A stretch of 64,000 nt of DNA, taken from NCBI RefSeq assembly GCF_025642155.1, contig NZ_CP106798.1:1426001-1490000 (forward strand), written 5' to 3'. Origin of the DNA: Streptomyces sp. HUAS 15-9. Its GTDB lineage: Bacteria; Actinomycetota; Actinomycetes; Streptomycetales; Streptomycetaceae. Under the pieces are notes generated by a model. The model ran no database searches. It had not been told where the DNA came from and saw only the letters and a program-made list of their open reading frames with translations. Position 1 is the stretch's first letter. Each line of letters starts with the position of its first letter. Below, piece by piece: positions 41,318 through 52,870 of the stretch. A program made the translations under genes and the position numbers.

Positions 41318-41894
41318 CCCATCCCCTGCGCGGTGGACGCGCCACGACCCGGCCGTAGCTCATACGGCCGCACACCTCCACGCGCAGGACGGCCGGCGTC
41401 CCCGGGTCACCGGCCGGACGCGTCTTGACCTTGGCGTAGCCGAGCGCCAGGGAGTCGGTGTCCACGACGACGCCCGGCCGGGTCACCAGCCGCAGCGTGC
41501 CGCCGCGCATGTCCAGGTCGATGCGCAGGGTGTCGTGCGCGATGACCGCCCGGGTGAAGTCGAGCGTCACATCGCCCCAGGCCGACTCGACCTCCATCCG
41601 CCGCGGCACCACCCAGTCGTCGCCGCGGGAGGCAGAGCCGCCCTGTTGTTCGATGCGGACGACGTCCTTGACCGGGACGGGCTCCGCCGCATCGGGCAGG
41701 TCCGCCGTCAGGGCGGCCAGCTCGCCCAGCGTCCGGGCGGACAGGGCTGCCTCCACTCGCTCGTCGTGCTCCTCGGCGGTGAGTCTGCCGTCCCCGGCGG
41801 CGACGGTCAGTACGTCCACCACCCGGTCCCGGTCCGCGTGCGAGGCCCGCACCTCGGGCGACGCACCCCTGCCGCGCACGAGCTCAGCCGACAT
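41310..41894 (-). CDS. DUF1707 SHOCT-like domain protein
   Basis: A 194-aa soluble protein. Residues 15-70 carry the DUF1707 domain (RASHADRDRVVDVLTVAAGD, GRLTAEEHDERVEAALSART), a SHOCT-like motif that binds nucleic acid or protein in other families. The remainder is a beta-rich adhesin-like tail (WGDVTLDFTRAVIAHDTLRI, in part). ATG 41894 has GGTGAGGGA just in front; longer starts up to 41945 are possible. Role unknown. Confidence 0.82.
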   Translation of the reverse strand: MSAELVRGRGASPEVRASHADRDRVVDVLTVAAGDGRLTAEEHDERVEAALSARTLGELAALTADLPDAAEPVPVKDVVRIEQQGGSASRGDDWVVPRRMEVESAWGDVTLDFTRAVIAHDTLRIDLDMRGGTLRLVTRPGVVVDTDSLALGYAKVKTRPAGDPGTPAVLRVEVCGRMSYGRVVARPPRRGWVR

Positions 41895-42011
41895 TCCCTC
41901 ACCCCGATCAGACCGTACGGACGCACCCACGCGAACTAACGCCATATCGCGTTATACCCAACGGCCAACCCCACGTCCGCGGTTCCCGCCCGTAGCCTTA
42001 TCGTGATCCGC

Positions 42012-42407
42012 ATGCAGTCCTACACGATCGGCCAGGCGGCACGGCTGCTCGGCGTGAGCCCGGACACCGCCCGCCGATGGGCCGACGCCGGCCGGATGAC
42101 CACCCACCGCGACGAGGCCGGACGACGGCTCATCGACGGCAGGGACCTGGCCGCGTTCTCGGTCGAACTCGCCAGGACGGGAGCGACCGAGGAAGACGCC
42201 CCGTACACCTCGGCCCGCAACGCCTTCCCCGGGATCGTCACCGCGATCAAGCTCGGCGACGTCGCGGCCCAGGTGGAGATCCAGGCGGGCCCGCACCGAC
42301 TCGTCTCCCTGCTGACCCGGGAGGCCGTCGAGGAACTGGGCCTGGAGGTCGGCATGGAGGCCACGGCCCGCGTGAAGTCGACGAACGTACACATCGACCG
42401 CGTCTGA
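42012..42407 (+). CDS. HTH plus Mop-domain molybdate-responsive regulator
   Basis: A 131-aa protein: an excisionase/MerR-like HTH (residues 1-48; YTIGQAARLLGVSPDTARRW) joined to one Mop/TOBE domain (62-131; SARNAFPGIVTAIKLGDVAA, ARVKSTNVHIDRV). This is the layout expected for a molybdate-sensing repressor functionally like ModE. TAGCCT at 41993-41998 may be the -10; GTG 42003 is an alternative start. It lies in the molybdenum locus with modABC downstream and probably binds the palindromes at 42984-43072. Confidence 0.85.
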   Translation: MQSYTIGQAARLLGVSPDTARRWADAGRMTTHRDEAGRRLIDGRDLAAFSVELARTGATEEDAPYTSARNAFPGIVTAIKLGDVAAQVEIQAGPHRLVSLLTREAVEELGLEVGMEATARVKSTNVHIDRV

Positions 42408-42426
42408 AGAGCGGCGGGCGCCCGCC

Positions 42427-42933
42427 TCACGAAGCCGACGCCGAAGCCGACACCGACTCCGGCGCGCGGCCGGGTACGACCGGCGCCGACCCCCAGCGGC
42501 GGTAGCCCCCGTCCACCCGTATCGCGTCGATGCCGCTGATGTGCCGGCCCCCGCACCGGTCCTGGGGAAGCACCAGTTGAGGTCCGGCCGCGTCCAGCGG
42601 GGTGTCGTCGATGCTGACGGCGAGCAGAACCGGCGCATGGGCGAAATCGGGGTCGATCTCGGCCCAGGACAGCAGGGCGTGATGGCCGTCCGTACCGCTG
42701 ACGGCGATGAGGAAGCGCAGCCGGTCCTTGCGCCGGACCGGGTCGAACTCGGGCCCCGCATCGGCCAGGACGTCGTACAGCCGCGGACCGGTGAACCGGT
42801 GGTGCTGCATCCCGCTCGTCGCGCACTCGAAGCTGACCCGCACCTGGTGCTGCGGCCACAGGTGCAGGTCGGGCACGGTCAGTCGGGCCGGCCGGGCCAG
42901 GTCACCGGTGACGGTGAGTTCCGCGGACGCCAT
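42427..42933 (-). CDS. Molybdopterin-binding (sulfite oxidase-fold) protein
   Basis: A 168-aa protein of the oxidoreductase molybdopterin-binding fold. Cys37 in VSFECATSG is at the position of the Mo-ligating Cys of sulfite oxidase. GPRLYDVLADAG and the late DRCGGRHISGIDAIRV (in part) match the family core. It has no signal peptide and no haem or dimer domain, so it is a short cytoplasmic member. ATG 42933 has GGGAGGTGGTCGTAC. It is divergent from modA, and Mo supply and demand may be co-controlled. The C-terminal SASASAS tail is low complexity. Confidence 0.8.
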   Translation of the reverse strand: MASAELTVTGDLARPARLTVPDLHLWPQHQVRVSFECATSGMQHHRFTGPRLYDVLADAGPEFDPVRRKDRLRFLIAVSGTDGHHALLSWAEIDPDFAHAPVLLAVSIDDTPLDAAGPQLVLPQDRCGGRHISGIDAIRVDGGYRRWGSAPVVPGRAPESVSASASAS

Positions 42934-42983
42934 GTACGACCACCTCCCGCATGACCGTACCCTGCCAGACCCCGTATACAAAC

Positions 42984-43072
42984 GCATATGCCTACCACAC
43001 GTCGCGATGATCCCAGCTCATGCGATGCAAGAGGCGTCCTGAACCTTGCATATGCGGCGTATTATCGCCGCA
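42984..43072. promoter_or_regulatory. Molybdenum-locus operator candidate
   Basis: GCATATGC occurs at 42984-42991 and 43048-43055. The second copy runs into a 7-bp dyad TGCGGCG-tattat-CGCCGCA (43053-43072) whose loop TATTAT is a good -10 hexamer for modA. A repressor here would cover the modA promoter and the divergent molybdopterin gene's promoter. Confidence 0.55.
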
Positions 43073-43137
43073 CGGCCGTCGATCGGCGGCCGTGGAAGGG
43101 CGCGACCGCTTTTCCCGAAAGAACAGAGGTGTAGATC

Positions 43138-43968
43138 GTGATGACCCGTTCCGCGCGCCGGACCCGGCGGACGCTGCAGGCGACCGGTGCAGGAGTCGCA
43201 GCCCTGATAGCCCTGAGCGCCTGCTCCTCCTCCGACGACTCCTCCGGCTCGTCGGCCAAGTCGGACACCTCGACGTCCGCCTCACCCAAGCTGTCCGGCA
43301 CGGTCACCGTCTTCGCAGCCGCCTCACTCAAGGAGAGCTTCACGACCCTGGGCGAGGAGTTCGAGAAGCAGCACCCGGGCACCAAGGTCAGCTTCAACTT
43401 CGGCGGCAGCGACACCCTCGCCGCCAGCATCACCTCCGGCGCCCCCGCCGACGTCTTCGCCGCCGCCAGCCCCAAGACCATGGCGATCGTGACGGACAAG
43501 AAGGACGCGGCCACCGCGCCCGCCACCTTCGTCCGCAACCAGCTGGAGATCGCCACCCTGCCGGGCAACCCCGACAAGGTCGCCTCCCTCAAGGACCTCA
43601 CCAAGTCCGACCTCAAGGTCGTCCTGTGCGACAAGTCGGTGCCGTGCGGCGCCGCCGCGCACAAGGCCCTGGACGCCAGCAGCCTGAAGCTCACGCCCGT
43701 CTCCTACGAGGAGGACGTCAAGTCCGCCCTCAACAAGGTGGTGCTGAAGGAGGCCGACGCCGCGGTGGTCTACAAGACCGATGTGAAGGCGGCGGGTGAC
43801 AAGGTGGAGGGCGTGGAGTTCCCCGAGTCGGCCAAGGCCATCAACGACTATCCGATCGCCCTGCTGAAGAACGCCGACAACGCGGCGGCGGCCAAGGAGT
43901 TCATCGCGCTCGTCCAGTCCGCCGAGGGCCAGAAGGTCCTGTCCGCGGCCGGCTTCCTCAAGCCGTGA
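43138..43968 (+). CDS. modA: Molybdate ABC transporter substrate-binding lipoprotein
   Basis: A 276-aa lipoprotein that captures molybdate/tungstate outside the cell. The signal peptide has an Arg-rich start and lipobox L-S-A-C (26-29), then a Ser-rich linker. The ModA fold has VTVFAAASLKESFTTLGEEF with the anion-binding Ser, FGGSDTLAASI, and GAPADVFAAAS. GAGGTG precedes GTG 43138 and ATG 43141; both starts are possible. First gene of modABC; its stop overlaps modB (GTGA). Confidence 0.95.
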   Translation: MMTRSARRTRRTLQATGAGVAALIALSACSSSDDSSGSSAKSDTSTSASPKLSGTVTVFAAASLKESFTTLGEEFEKQHPGTKVSFNFGGSDTLAASITSGAPADVFAAASPKTMAIVTDKKDAATAPATFVRNQLEIATLPGNPDKVASLKDLTKSDLKVVLCDKSVPCGAAAHKALDASSLKLTPVSYEEDVKSALNKVVLKEADAAVVYKTDVKAAGDKVEGVEFPESAKAINDYPIALLKNADNAAAAKEFIALVQSAEGQKVLSAAGFLKP

Positions 43969-44825
43969 CCCCACTGGACAAGACCGGCGCCGCGGACACC
44001 CTGACGGGTGGGCCGCAGCGCCGGCGCGGCCGTACGGGCGGCACCGGCCGCGGAGTGCCGCTGCCGCTGCTGCTCCCCGGCGTGCTGGCCCTGGCGTTCC
44101 TGCTGCTCCCCCTCGTCGCCCTGCTCGTCCGGGCCCCCTGGAGCAGCATTCCGGACCAGCTCACCAGCCCCGAGGTGTGGCAGGCGCTCCAGCTCTCCCT
44201 GATCAGCGCAACCGCGGCAACCGCGGTGAGCCTGATCCTGGGCGTGCCGCTGGCCTGGCTGCTGGCCCGCACGGAGTTCCCGGGACGTGGCTTCGTACGG
44301 GCCCTGGTGACCCTGCCCCTGGTCCTCCCCCCGGTGGTGGGCGGTGTGGCCCTGCTCCTCGGGCTCGGTCGCAACGGCATCGTCGGCCAGTGGCTGGACT
44401 CCTGGTTCGGGATCACGCTGCCGTTCACCACGGCGGGGGTCGTGGTCGCGGAGGCCTTCGTCGCGATGCCGTTCCTCGTGATCAGCGTCGAGGGCACGCT
44501 GCGCGCCGCCGACCCGCGCTTCGAGGAGGCGGCCACCACCCTGGGTGCCTCCCGCTTCACCGCGTTCCGCCGCGTCACCCTGCCCCTGATCGCCCCCGGC
44601 ATCGCCGCGGGCTCCGTCCTGGCCTGGGCACGCGCGCTCGGTGAGTTCGGCGCCACCATCACCTTCGCGGGCAACTTCCCCGGCCGCACCCAGACCATGC
44701 CGCTGGCCGTCTACCTCGCCCTGCAGAACGACCCGGAGGCGGCCATCGCCCTCAGCCTGGTGCTGCTGACCGTGTCGATCGCGGTCCTGGCGGGACTGCG
44801 CGACCGCTGGCTGACGACGTCGTGA
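43965..44825 (+). CDS. modB: Molybdate ABC transporter permease
   Basis: A 286-aa inner-membrane subunit forming the molybdate channel with ModA and ModC. It has six or so helices; the EAA loop that docks the ATPase is EEAATTLGASRFTAFRRVTL. The segment LPLVLPPVVGGVALLLGLG is typical of ModB. GTG 43965 overlaps the modA stop by 4 bp, so it is coupled. Confidence 0.95.
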   Translation: MTPLDKTGAADTLTGGPQRRRGRTGGTGRGVPLPLLLPGVLALAFLLLPLVALLVRAPWSSIPDQLTSPEVWQALQLSLISATAATAVSLILGVPLAWLLARTEFPGRGFVRALVTLPLVLPPVVGGVALLLGLGRNGIVGQWLDSWFGITLPFTTAGVVVAEAFVAMPFLVISVEGTLRAADPRFEEAATTLGASRFTAFRRVTLPLIAPGIAAGSVLAWARALGEFGATITFAGNFPGRTQTMPLAVYLALQNDPEAAIALSLVLLTVSIAVLAGLRDRWLTTS

Positions 44826-44991
44826 TCCACACAGACCGCCGTACGATCGTGTCCGAACGCACCACCACGGCCGCAAGCGGCACCAGTACGGCTCCCACCG
44901 GCCCCAGCCCCCGTACGAACACGTCCGACGCCGCGCCGCGCCGCACCCGACGGACGGCCGTCAATCCGCTCGACCCCTGGATGTGCGCCCC

Positions 44992-46083
44992 ATGACCGAC
45001 ATCGACGACACCGCCGCCGGCCTCGTCACCGAAGGCGTCCGCGGTGACGGGCTCGACGCACGGCTCGTCGTCGACCGGGGTTCCTTCCGCCTCGACGTGA
45101 CGCTGGCCGCCGCCCCGGGCGACGTGGTCGCGCTGCTGGGTCCGAACGGCGCCGGCAAGACCACGGCCCTGCGGGCGCTCGCCGGTCTCGTCCGGCTCAC
45201 GGGCGGGCATCTGCGGCTGGACGGCACCTCGCTGGACCGTACGCCCCCGGAGTCCCGTCCGGTCGGCGTCGTCTTCCAGGACTATCTGCTCTTCCCCCAT
45301 CTGTCGGCCCTGGACAACGTGGCCTTCGGCCCGCGCTGCCAGGGCGCGACCAAGGCCGAGGCCCGCGCGCAGGCCGCCGCCTGGCTCAAGCGCATGGGCC
45401 TGGCCGAGCACGCCGGTGCCAAGCCCCGCCGCCTCTCCGGCGGCCAGGCACAGCGCGTCGCCCTGGCCCGCGCCCTGGCCACCCACCCCCGGCTGCTGCT
45501 CCTGGACGAGCCGCTCGCCGCCCTCGACGCCCGCACCCGCCTGGAGGTGCGCGCCCAACTCCGCCGCCATCTGGCCGACTTCGAGGCGGTCGCCGTTCTG
45601 GTGACCCACGATCCGCTGGACGCGATGGTGCTCGCCGACCGGCTCGTCGTGATCGAGCACGGCCGTGTGGTTCAGGAGGGCTCCCCCGCCGACATCGCCC
45701 GCCGTCCGCGCACGGACTACATCGCGCAGCTGGTCGGTCTGAACCTCTACAAGGGCACCGCCGACGGCCACACGGTCCGCCTGGACGCCGGTCCCGCCAT
45801 CACGACCACGGAGGACCTCACCGGATCGGTCTTCGTGGCGTTCCCGCCCGGTGCCGTCACCCTCTACCGGGACCGCCCCACCGGATCCAGCGCCCGCAAC
45901 CTGTGGCGCTGCGAGGTCGCCGGTCTGGAGACCCACGGCGACCAGATCCGCGCCGACCTCACCGGCGACCTCCCGCTCGCCGCCGACCTCACCACGGTCG
46001 CCGCCACCGAACTCGACCTCCACCCGGGCGCAGCGGTCTGGGCAACGATCAAGGCGACGCAGACCCACGCATACCCGGCATAA
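44992..46083 (+). CDS. modC: Molybdate ABC transporter ATP-binding protein
   Basis: A 363-aa ATPase driving molybdate import. Walker A GPNGAGKTT, Q-loop FQDYLLF, signature LSGGQAQR, Walker B LLLLDEPLAALD and H-loop VTHD are all intact. A C-terminal TOBE/Mop domain (about 290-363; WRCEVAGLETHGDQIRADL) can bind molybdate and inhibit transport. It starts 166 bp after modB, an unusually wide gap for this operon. ATG 44992 is chosen; GTG 44983 is in frame. Confidence 0.94.
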   Translation: MTDIDDTAAGLVTEGVRGDGLDARLVVDRGSFRLDVTLAAAPGDVVALLGPNGAGKTTALRALAGLVRLTGGHLRLDGTSLDRTPPESRPVGVVFQDYLLFPHLSALDNVAFGPRCQGATKAEARAQAAAWLKRMGLAEHAGAKPRRLSGGQAQRVALARALATHPRLLLLDEPLAALDARTRLEVRAQLRRHLADFEAVAVLVTHDPLDAMVLADRLVVIEHGRVVQEGSPADIARRPRTDYIAQLVGLNLYKGTADGHTVRLDAGPAITTTEDLTGSVFVAFPPGAVTLYRDRPTGSSARNLWRCEVAGLETHGDQIRADLTGDLPLAADLTTVAATELDLHPGAAVWATIKATQTHAYPA

Positions 46084-46111
46084 GCCACCGGGAGCCCTAC
46101 GGTGGGTGCCC

Positions 46112-46531
46112 ATGACACTGAGCATCCGCAATCAACTCCCGGGCACCGTCACCGCCATCACCCCCGGCGAGGCCATGGCCACTGTGGGGATCCGTCTCGC
46201 CGGCGGCCAGGCACTCACCGCGGCGATCACCCTGGAGGCCGTGCACGAACTCGGCCTCGCCCCGGGCTCCGCCGTACGGGCCCTGGTGAAGTCGACCGAG
46301 GTCGCCCTCGCCACCCGCCCGGTCGAGGGAGTGTCGATCCGCAACCAGCTCGCGGGCACGGTCACCGACATCGCCACCGGCAGCGCGATGGCCTCGGTCA
46401 AGCTGTCCTTCGACGGCGGTGCCCTGACCGCCGCGGTCACCAGGGACGCCGTCGCCGACCTCGCCCTGACGGCCGGGTCCCCCGTCGTCGCACTGATCAA
46501 GGCGACCGAGGTGTCCGTGGCCACCGCGTGA
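46112..46531 (+). CDS. Di-Mop molbindin
   Basis: A 139-aa protein made of two Mop (TOBE) domains. Each starts LSIRNQLPGTVTAITPGEAM or VSIRNQLAGTVTDIATGSAM and ends with a Val-rich LVKSTEVALAT or LIKATEVSVAT strand. Molbindins store or buffer molybdate in the cytoplasm as hexamers. It is the last gene of the mod locus, 28 bp after modC, and is followed by a 48-bp palindrome. Confidence 0.9.
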   Translation: MTLSIRNQLPGTVTAITPGEAMATVGIRLAGGQALTAAITLEAVHELGLAPGSAVRALVKSTEVALATRPVEGVSIRNQLAGTVTDIATGSAMASVKLSFDGGALTAAVTRDAVADLALTAGSPVVALIKATEVSVATA

Positions 46532-46551
46532 CCCACGAAGGGACCGCGTGA

Positions 46552-46599
46552 CATGCGTGAGGGCTCCCGTCCCGGCCGGGACGGGAGCCCTCACGCATG
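46552..46599. terminator. 48-bp perfect palindrome, bidirectional terminator
   Basis: Arms 46552-46575 and 46576-46599 are perfectly complementary over 24 bp with no spacer. It lies between the convergent molbindin gene (stop 46531) and gcvP (stop 46614) and can end both transcripts. Its length is exceptional. Confidence 0.85.
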
Positions 46600-46613
46600 C
46601 ACTCTCGGGCCGG

Positions 46614-49499
<2,886 letters not shown>

Positions 49500-49562
49500 T
49501 GCGGAGGCCTCCTGGTCTGACGCGACCTTCGAGGGGCACCCCGGCACGGGCACCCCGACGGC

Positions 49563-49761
49563 CTCCCCCTCTGTCATCTCAACCTGAGAGCTTCACCGGG
49601 TCGCCCGAAGGGCACCGGTTTTCACCGTCGGTGAGAGCGGAAGCCGTCGACACCCGCCCTGCTTTCCAGAGTGACCTCGTCCGTGCGGTACGTGAGCCTG
49701 AGAGATTCCGGGGAGGATTTGCTCCTTCGGCGCCTCCGATGGTGTCCGGAGGACTCTCCCG
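49563..49761 (-). ncRNA. Tandem glycine riboswitch upstream of gcvP
   Basis: Two glycine aptamers in series on the minus strand. Aptamer 1 (about 49761-49676) has GGGAGAG, GCCGAAGGAGCAA and CTCTCAGGC. Aptamer 2 (about 49675-49563) has GACGGTGAAA, GCTCTCAGGT and GACAGAGGGG. This is the conserved glycine riboswitch layout and turns gcvP on when glycine is plentiful. About 60 nt separate it from the gcvP start; no clear terminator stem is seen, so translational control is likely. Confidence 0.9.
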
Positions 49762-49885
49762 CACGGGGTCAGCAGCCGTTTGCAAGACTACCAGCGAGGT
49801 CAACGCCCGGGCCTTCGAGTGGCCGCCTCCTTGATTGTGCTCTTTTGTAGTGCTTACGGATGAGTTGCGACCAAGTGGAGGGCCC

Positions 49886-50257
49886 GTGCAGACCGACATC
49901 GATCCGCGCAACCTGATCGGCCGCAAGGCGTTCGACCGCAATGGCACCAAGATCGGCACGATCGACGAGGTGTACCTCGACGACGCGACCGGCATGCCGG
50001 AGTGGGCGGCCATACGCACCGGTCTGTTCTCGCGGGACGCGTTCGTCCCGCTGGAGCCCAGTGAACTGGTCGAGGGCACCCTCCACGTCCCGTTCGACCG
50101 AGCCCTCATCAAGGACGCGCCCGACTTCGGTGTGGGCCGCCATCTCTCCCCGGAGCAGGAGCTCCAGCTCTACCACCACTACGGCCTGGACGTGGCCCCA
50201 CCGCCCCGACTCCCCGACCACGACTTCGGCAACCTGGCAGGCACGGACGAGGCCTGA
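49886..50257 (+). CDS. PRC-barrel domain protein
   Basis: A 123-aa protein with one PRC barrel (residues 8-70; NLIGRKAFDRNGTKIGTIDE, then WAAIRTGLFSRDAFVPL) and an acidic C-tail. PRC barrels act in RNA processing (RimM) or in photosynthetic and stress proteins of unknown role. GTG 49886 follows GTGGAGGGCCC; a frame from 49835 is less likely. It is divergent from the gcvP riboswitch region. Confidence 0.85.
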   Translation: MQTDIDPRNLIGRKAFDRNGTKIGTIDEVYLDDATGMPEWAAIRTGLFSRDAFVPLEPSELVEGTLHVPFDRALIKDAPDFGVGRHLSPEQELQLYHHYGLDVAPPPRLPDHDFGNLAGTDEA

Positions 50258-50367
50258 GGCCGAACGGGTGGGGTGACCGAGGAAACAGCAGGGCGGGCCG
50301 GAGCAGCCTCCATGCCTTCCGCGCCCGTCTCACACGCCGGCAACCCATCCGGGTCCCGGCGACCGCC

Positions 50368-51843
50368 TCACGGCGGCGTGGTCGCGGCCCGAGGCTCCCC
50401 CACGCTCCGCTCCGGCCCGCCGCGAGCCACCCCTGATCCGCCCTCGGCCACGTCGCCCCCACCCTCCCCGACCCGGGCTCGCCCGGAGCCCCGCTCGGCG
50501 TCTCCCTCCCCCGCTCCCAGGACCAACGGCAACGGATCCGCCGGCTCCAGGTTCCCGTCGTCGGCCCGGAACGTCCGCACCCGCCCGGGCTCCGAGTGCG
50601 GCGTCTCGAAGCGCACGGTGACCCGGCCCAGTCCGCTGCCCTGCACCCAGCCGTGTCCGTACTCGGTGTGCCGCACGTCATGACCGGGCGACCAGTGCCG
50701 CTCGGCAGGGGCCGGGATGTCCTGCTCCGGCTCGGCCACGCTCTCCTCCGGCACCACGTCGGCCCGCTCGCCCGCCGCCTGCGCGAAGAGGTCCTCCTGT
50801 GTGTAGTCGGCGAGTCCGGAGACGCCCACGCCGAGCAGCCGTACACCGCCCGTCGTGTCCACCGAGTCGAGGAGCCGCGCGGCGGCCTCCCGCACCACCG
50901 CCGGATCGTCCGTGGGCCCACGGAGCGTCTCGGACCGGGTGAGCGTGGAGAAGTCGTACCGCCGCACCTTCAGCACGATGGTCCGGCCCGACAGCCCGGC
51001 CCCGCGCAGCCGCCGTACGCACCGCTCGGCGAGCCGCTGCACCTCAAGACCCACTCTGAGCCGGTCGTGGATGTCCACGTCGTACGTGTCCTCGACCGAG
51101 ACCGACTTGGTCTCCCGCTCGGCCACCACGGGCCGCTCGTCGTGCGCCAGCGCCATGGCGTACAGCCCGTGCCCATGAGCCTTGCCCAGCAGCCGTACGA
51201 GCTCGTCCTCGCCCGCCTCGGCGATCTCGTCCACCGTGGTGATCCCGGCTCTTCGCAGATGGTCGCCCGTCGCCGGGCCGACCCCTGGCAGCGTCCGCAC
51301 CGACATCGGGCCCAGCAGCGCCCGCTCGGTCCCCGGTTCGATCAGCACCAGCCCGTCCGGCTTGGCCTGCTCGGAGGCGATCTTGGCGAGCATCTTCGAC
51401 GCCGCGAGCCCCACCGACCCGGTGAGCCCCGTGACGGCCCGTATGTCCCCGCGCAGCTTGGCCCCGGCCAGCCGTGCGGACTCCTCGTCCCAGGCCGCTC
51501 CCCCGGCCTCCAGATCGACGAACGCCTCGTCCAGGCTCAGCGGCTCCACCAGGGGGGACAGCTCGCGCAGCAGCCCCATCACCTGCTCGCTGACCGTCCG
51601 GTACAGGCTGAAGCGCGGCACGAGATACGCCGCGTTCGGAGCCAGCCGACGCGCCTGGGCCATGGGCATCGCCGAGTGGACCCCGAAGACCCGCGCCTCG
51701 TACGACGCCGTGGCGACCACTCCGCGAGGTCCGAGCCCGCCCACGACGACGGCCTTCCCGCGCAGGCTCGGCTTGGATGCCTGCTCCACCGAGGCGAAGA
51801 AGGCATCCATGTCGAGATGCAGGATCGTGGGCGCGTTTCTCAC
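50368..51843 (-). CDS. dinB: DNA polymerase IV (Y-family)
   Basis: A 491-aa error-prone polymerase for lesion bypass. Palm metal motifs are HLDMDAFFASVEQ at the N-terminus (about 8-20) and LSLDEAFVDLE. HhH follows near LPGVGPATGDHLRRAG, and then the little finger. The C-terminal 90 residues are an extra Gly/Arg-rich tail without a visible beta-clamp motif. GTG 51843 is chosen; GTG 51873 would add 10 residues. Probable damage-inducible expression; no LexA box was identified. Confidence 0.93.
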   Translation of the reverse strand: MRNAPTILHLDMDAFFASVEQASKPSLRGKAVVVGGLGPRGVVATASYEARVFGVHSAMPMAQARRLAPNAAYLVPRFSLYRTVSEQVMGLLRELSPLVEPLSLDEAFVDLEAGGAAWDEESARLAGAKLRGDIRAVTGLTGSVGLAASKMLAKIASEQAKPDGLVLIEPGTERALLGPMSVRTLPGVGPATGDHLRRAGITTVDEIAEAGEDELVRLLGKAHGHGLYAMALAHDERPVVAERETKSVSVEDTYDVDIHDRLRVGLEVQRLAERCVRRLRGAGLSGRTIVLKVRRYDFSTLTRSETLRGPTDDPAVVREAAARLLDSVDTTGGVRLLGVGVSGLADYTQEDLFAQAAGERADVVPEESVAEPEQDIPAPAERHWSPGHDVRHTEYGHGWVQGSGLGRVTVRFETPHSEPGRVRTFRADDGNLEPADPLPLVLGAGEGDAERGSGRARVGEGGGDVAEGGSGVARGGPERSVGEPRAATTPP

Positions 51844-51927
51844 AACTCCGATGCTGCACCACGCCACTGACAACGCCCCGGAAAGGAACGGGACGGGGCG
51901 CGGTCGGCCGCGCCCGGGGACCTCTCC

Positions 51928-52428
51928 TCAGACGGCCCGGTTGCGCCGCCGCGCGAGCTCGTCGGCGGGGTTGTGCCCCACAAGGGTCTCGCCCGTGTCG
52001 ATGCGTTCACCGTGCAGCTGGGAGAGCGCGCTTTCCACGTCCCGCCACACCACGCCCACCGCGATGCCGAAGATGCCCTGACCGCCCTGGAGCAGGGCGT
52101 GCACCTCGTCCGGCGAGGTGCACTCGTAGACCGTGGCACCGTCGCTCATCAGCGTCATGCGCCCCAGGTCGCGGAAACCGCGTTCTCTGAGGTGCACGAC
52201 GGCGGTACGGATGTTCTGCAGCGAGACCCCGGTGTCCAGGAACCGCTTGACGATCTTCAGGACGACGACGTCCCGGAAGCTGTACAGACGCTGCGTGCCC
52301 GACCCGTACGCGGGCCGCACGCTCGGCTCGACCAGACCCGTGCGGGCCCAGTAGTCGAGCTGCCGGTAGGTGATGCCGGCGGCCGCGCAGGCCGTCGGAC
52401 CGCGGTAGCCGATCTCCTCGGACGCCAT
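51928..52428 (-). CDS. MerR-family transcriptional regulator
   Basis: A 166-aa MerR protein: winged HTH at about 10-75 (TYRQLDYWARTGLVEPSVRP, then RLYSFRDVVVLKIVKRFLDT), then a coiled coil and a short C-terminal region with no metal-binding Cys cluster. It is the equivalent of M. tuberculosis Rv1830 in the conserved block. A TTGACG-17-TACCGT promoter lies upstream with a palindrome, so autoregulation is likely. Confidence 0.88.
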   Translation of the reverse strand: MASEEIGYRGPTACAAAGITYRQLDYWARTGLVEPSVRPAYGSGTQRLYSFRDVVVLKIVKRFLDTGVSLQNIRTAVVHLRERGFRDLGRMTLMSDGATVYECTSPDEVHALLQGGQGIFGIAVGVVWRDVESALSQLHGERIDTGETLVGHNPADELARRRNRAV

Positions 52429-52870
52429 GGGCCCCGCCCCTTTGCTGTTCGGCACGGCCGAGGGCCGCTGGGGGACGTGGCCGACCGCGCCGCCGGGATG
52501 GGCGTACCCCCTGCTCGAACGCAGCTGAGAGCTTGAGGGAGGGTACGGACCGCTCTCCCCGAACCCGCGTCCGGGGGCACCCCCAGCCGTACCGTCGCCG
52601 CTGCTTCTCACGCCGACCTCCGTCCTTGACCTGCCTTCTCGACGGTAGGCAGTCACCAGGGGTGCGTCAACGATCGCCACACTCGGCACGCCGAGTGATA
52701 ATCACCCTAGGAGTGGTTTCCCGTGCCCCACCGCGGGGAAAGGCTAGCCGAATGCTCTCGCGGGGGTCCGTAGGACGCTCTCAATGGCCGGTGGCATTTG
52801 CCGGCATCCCGCCCGTAACAGGGCGCCGACCGGCCGGTCACGGACCGCGTCCGCAGGATCGGCCGCCCCC
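52429..52870. other. 442-bp leader and control region of the MerR gene
   Basis: No gene. It contains the promoter and palindromes at 52642-52705; between the promoter and the MerR start lie about 200 bp of untranslated leader with several GC hairpins. Confidence 0.6.
52642..52705 (-). promoter_or_regulatory. Promoter and palindromic operator of the MerR gene
   Basis: The minus-strand -35 TTGACG (52670-52665) and -10 TACCGT (52647-52642) are 17 bp apart. Just upstream are the palindromes CACTCGGC-ac-GCCGAGTG (52680-52697) and GTGAT-a-ATCAC (52695-52705), which overlap each other. Confidence 0.65.
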
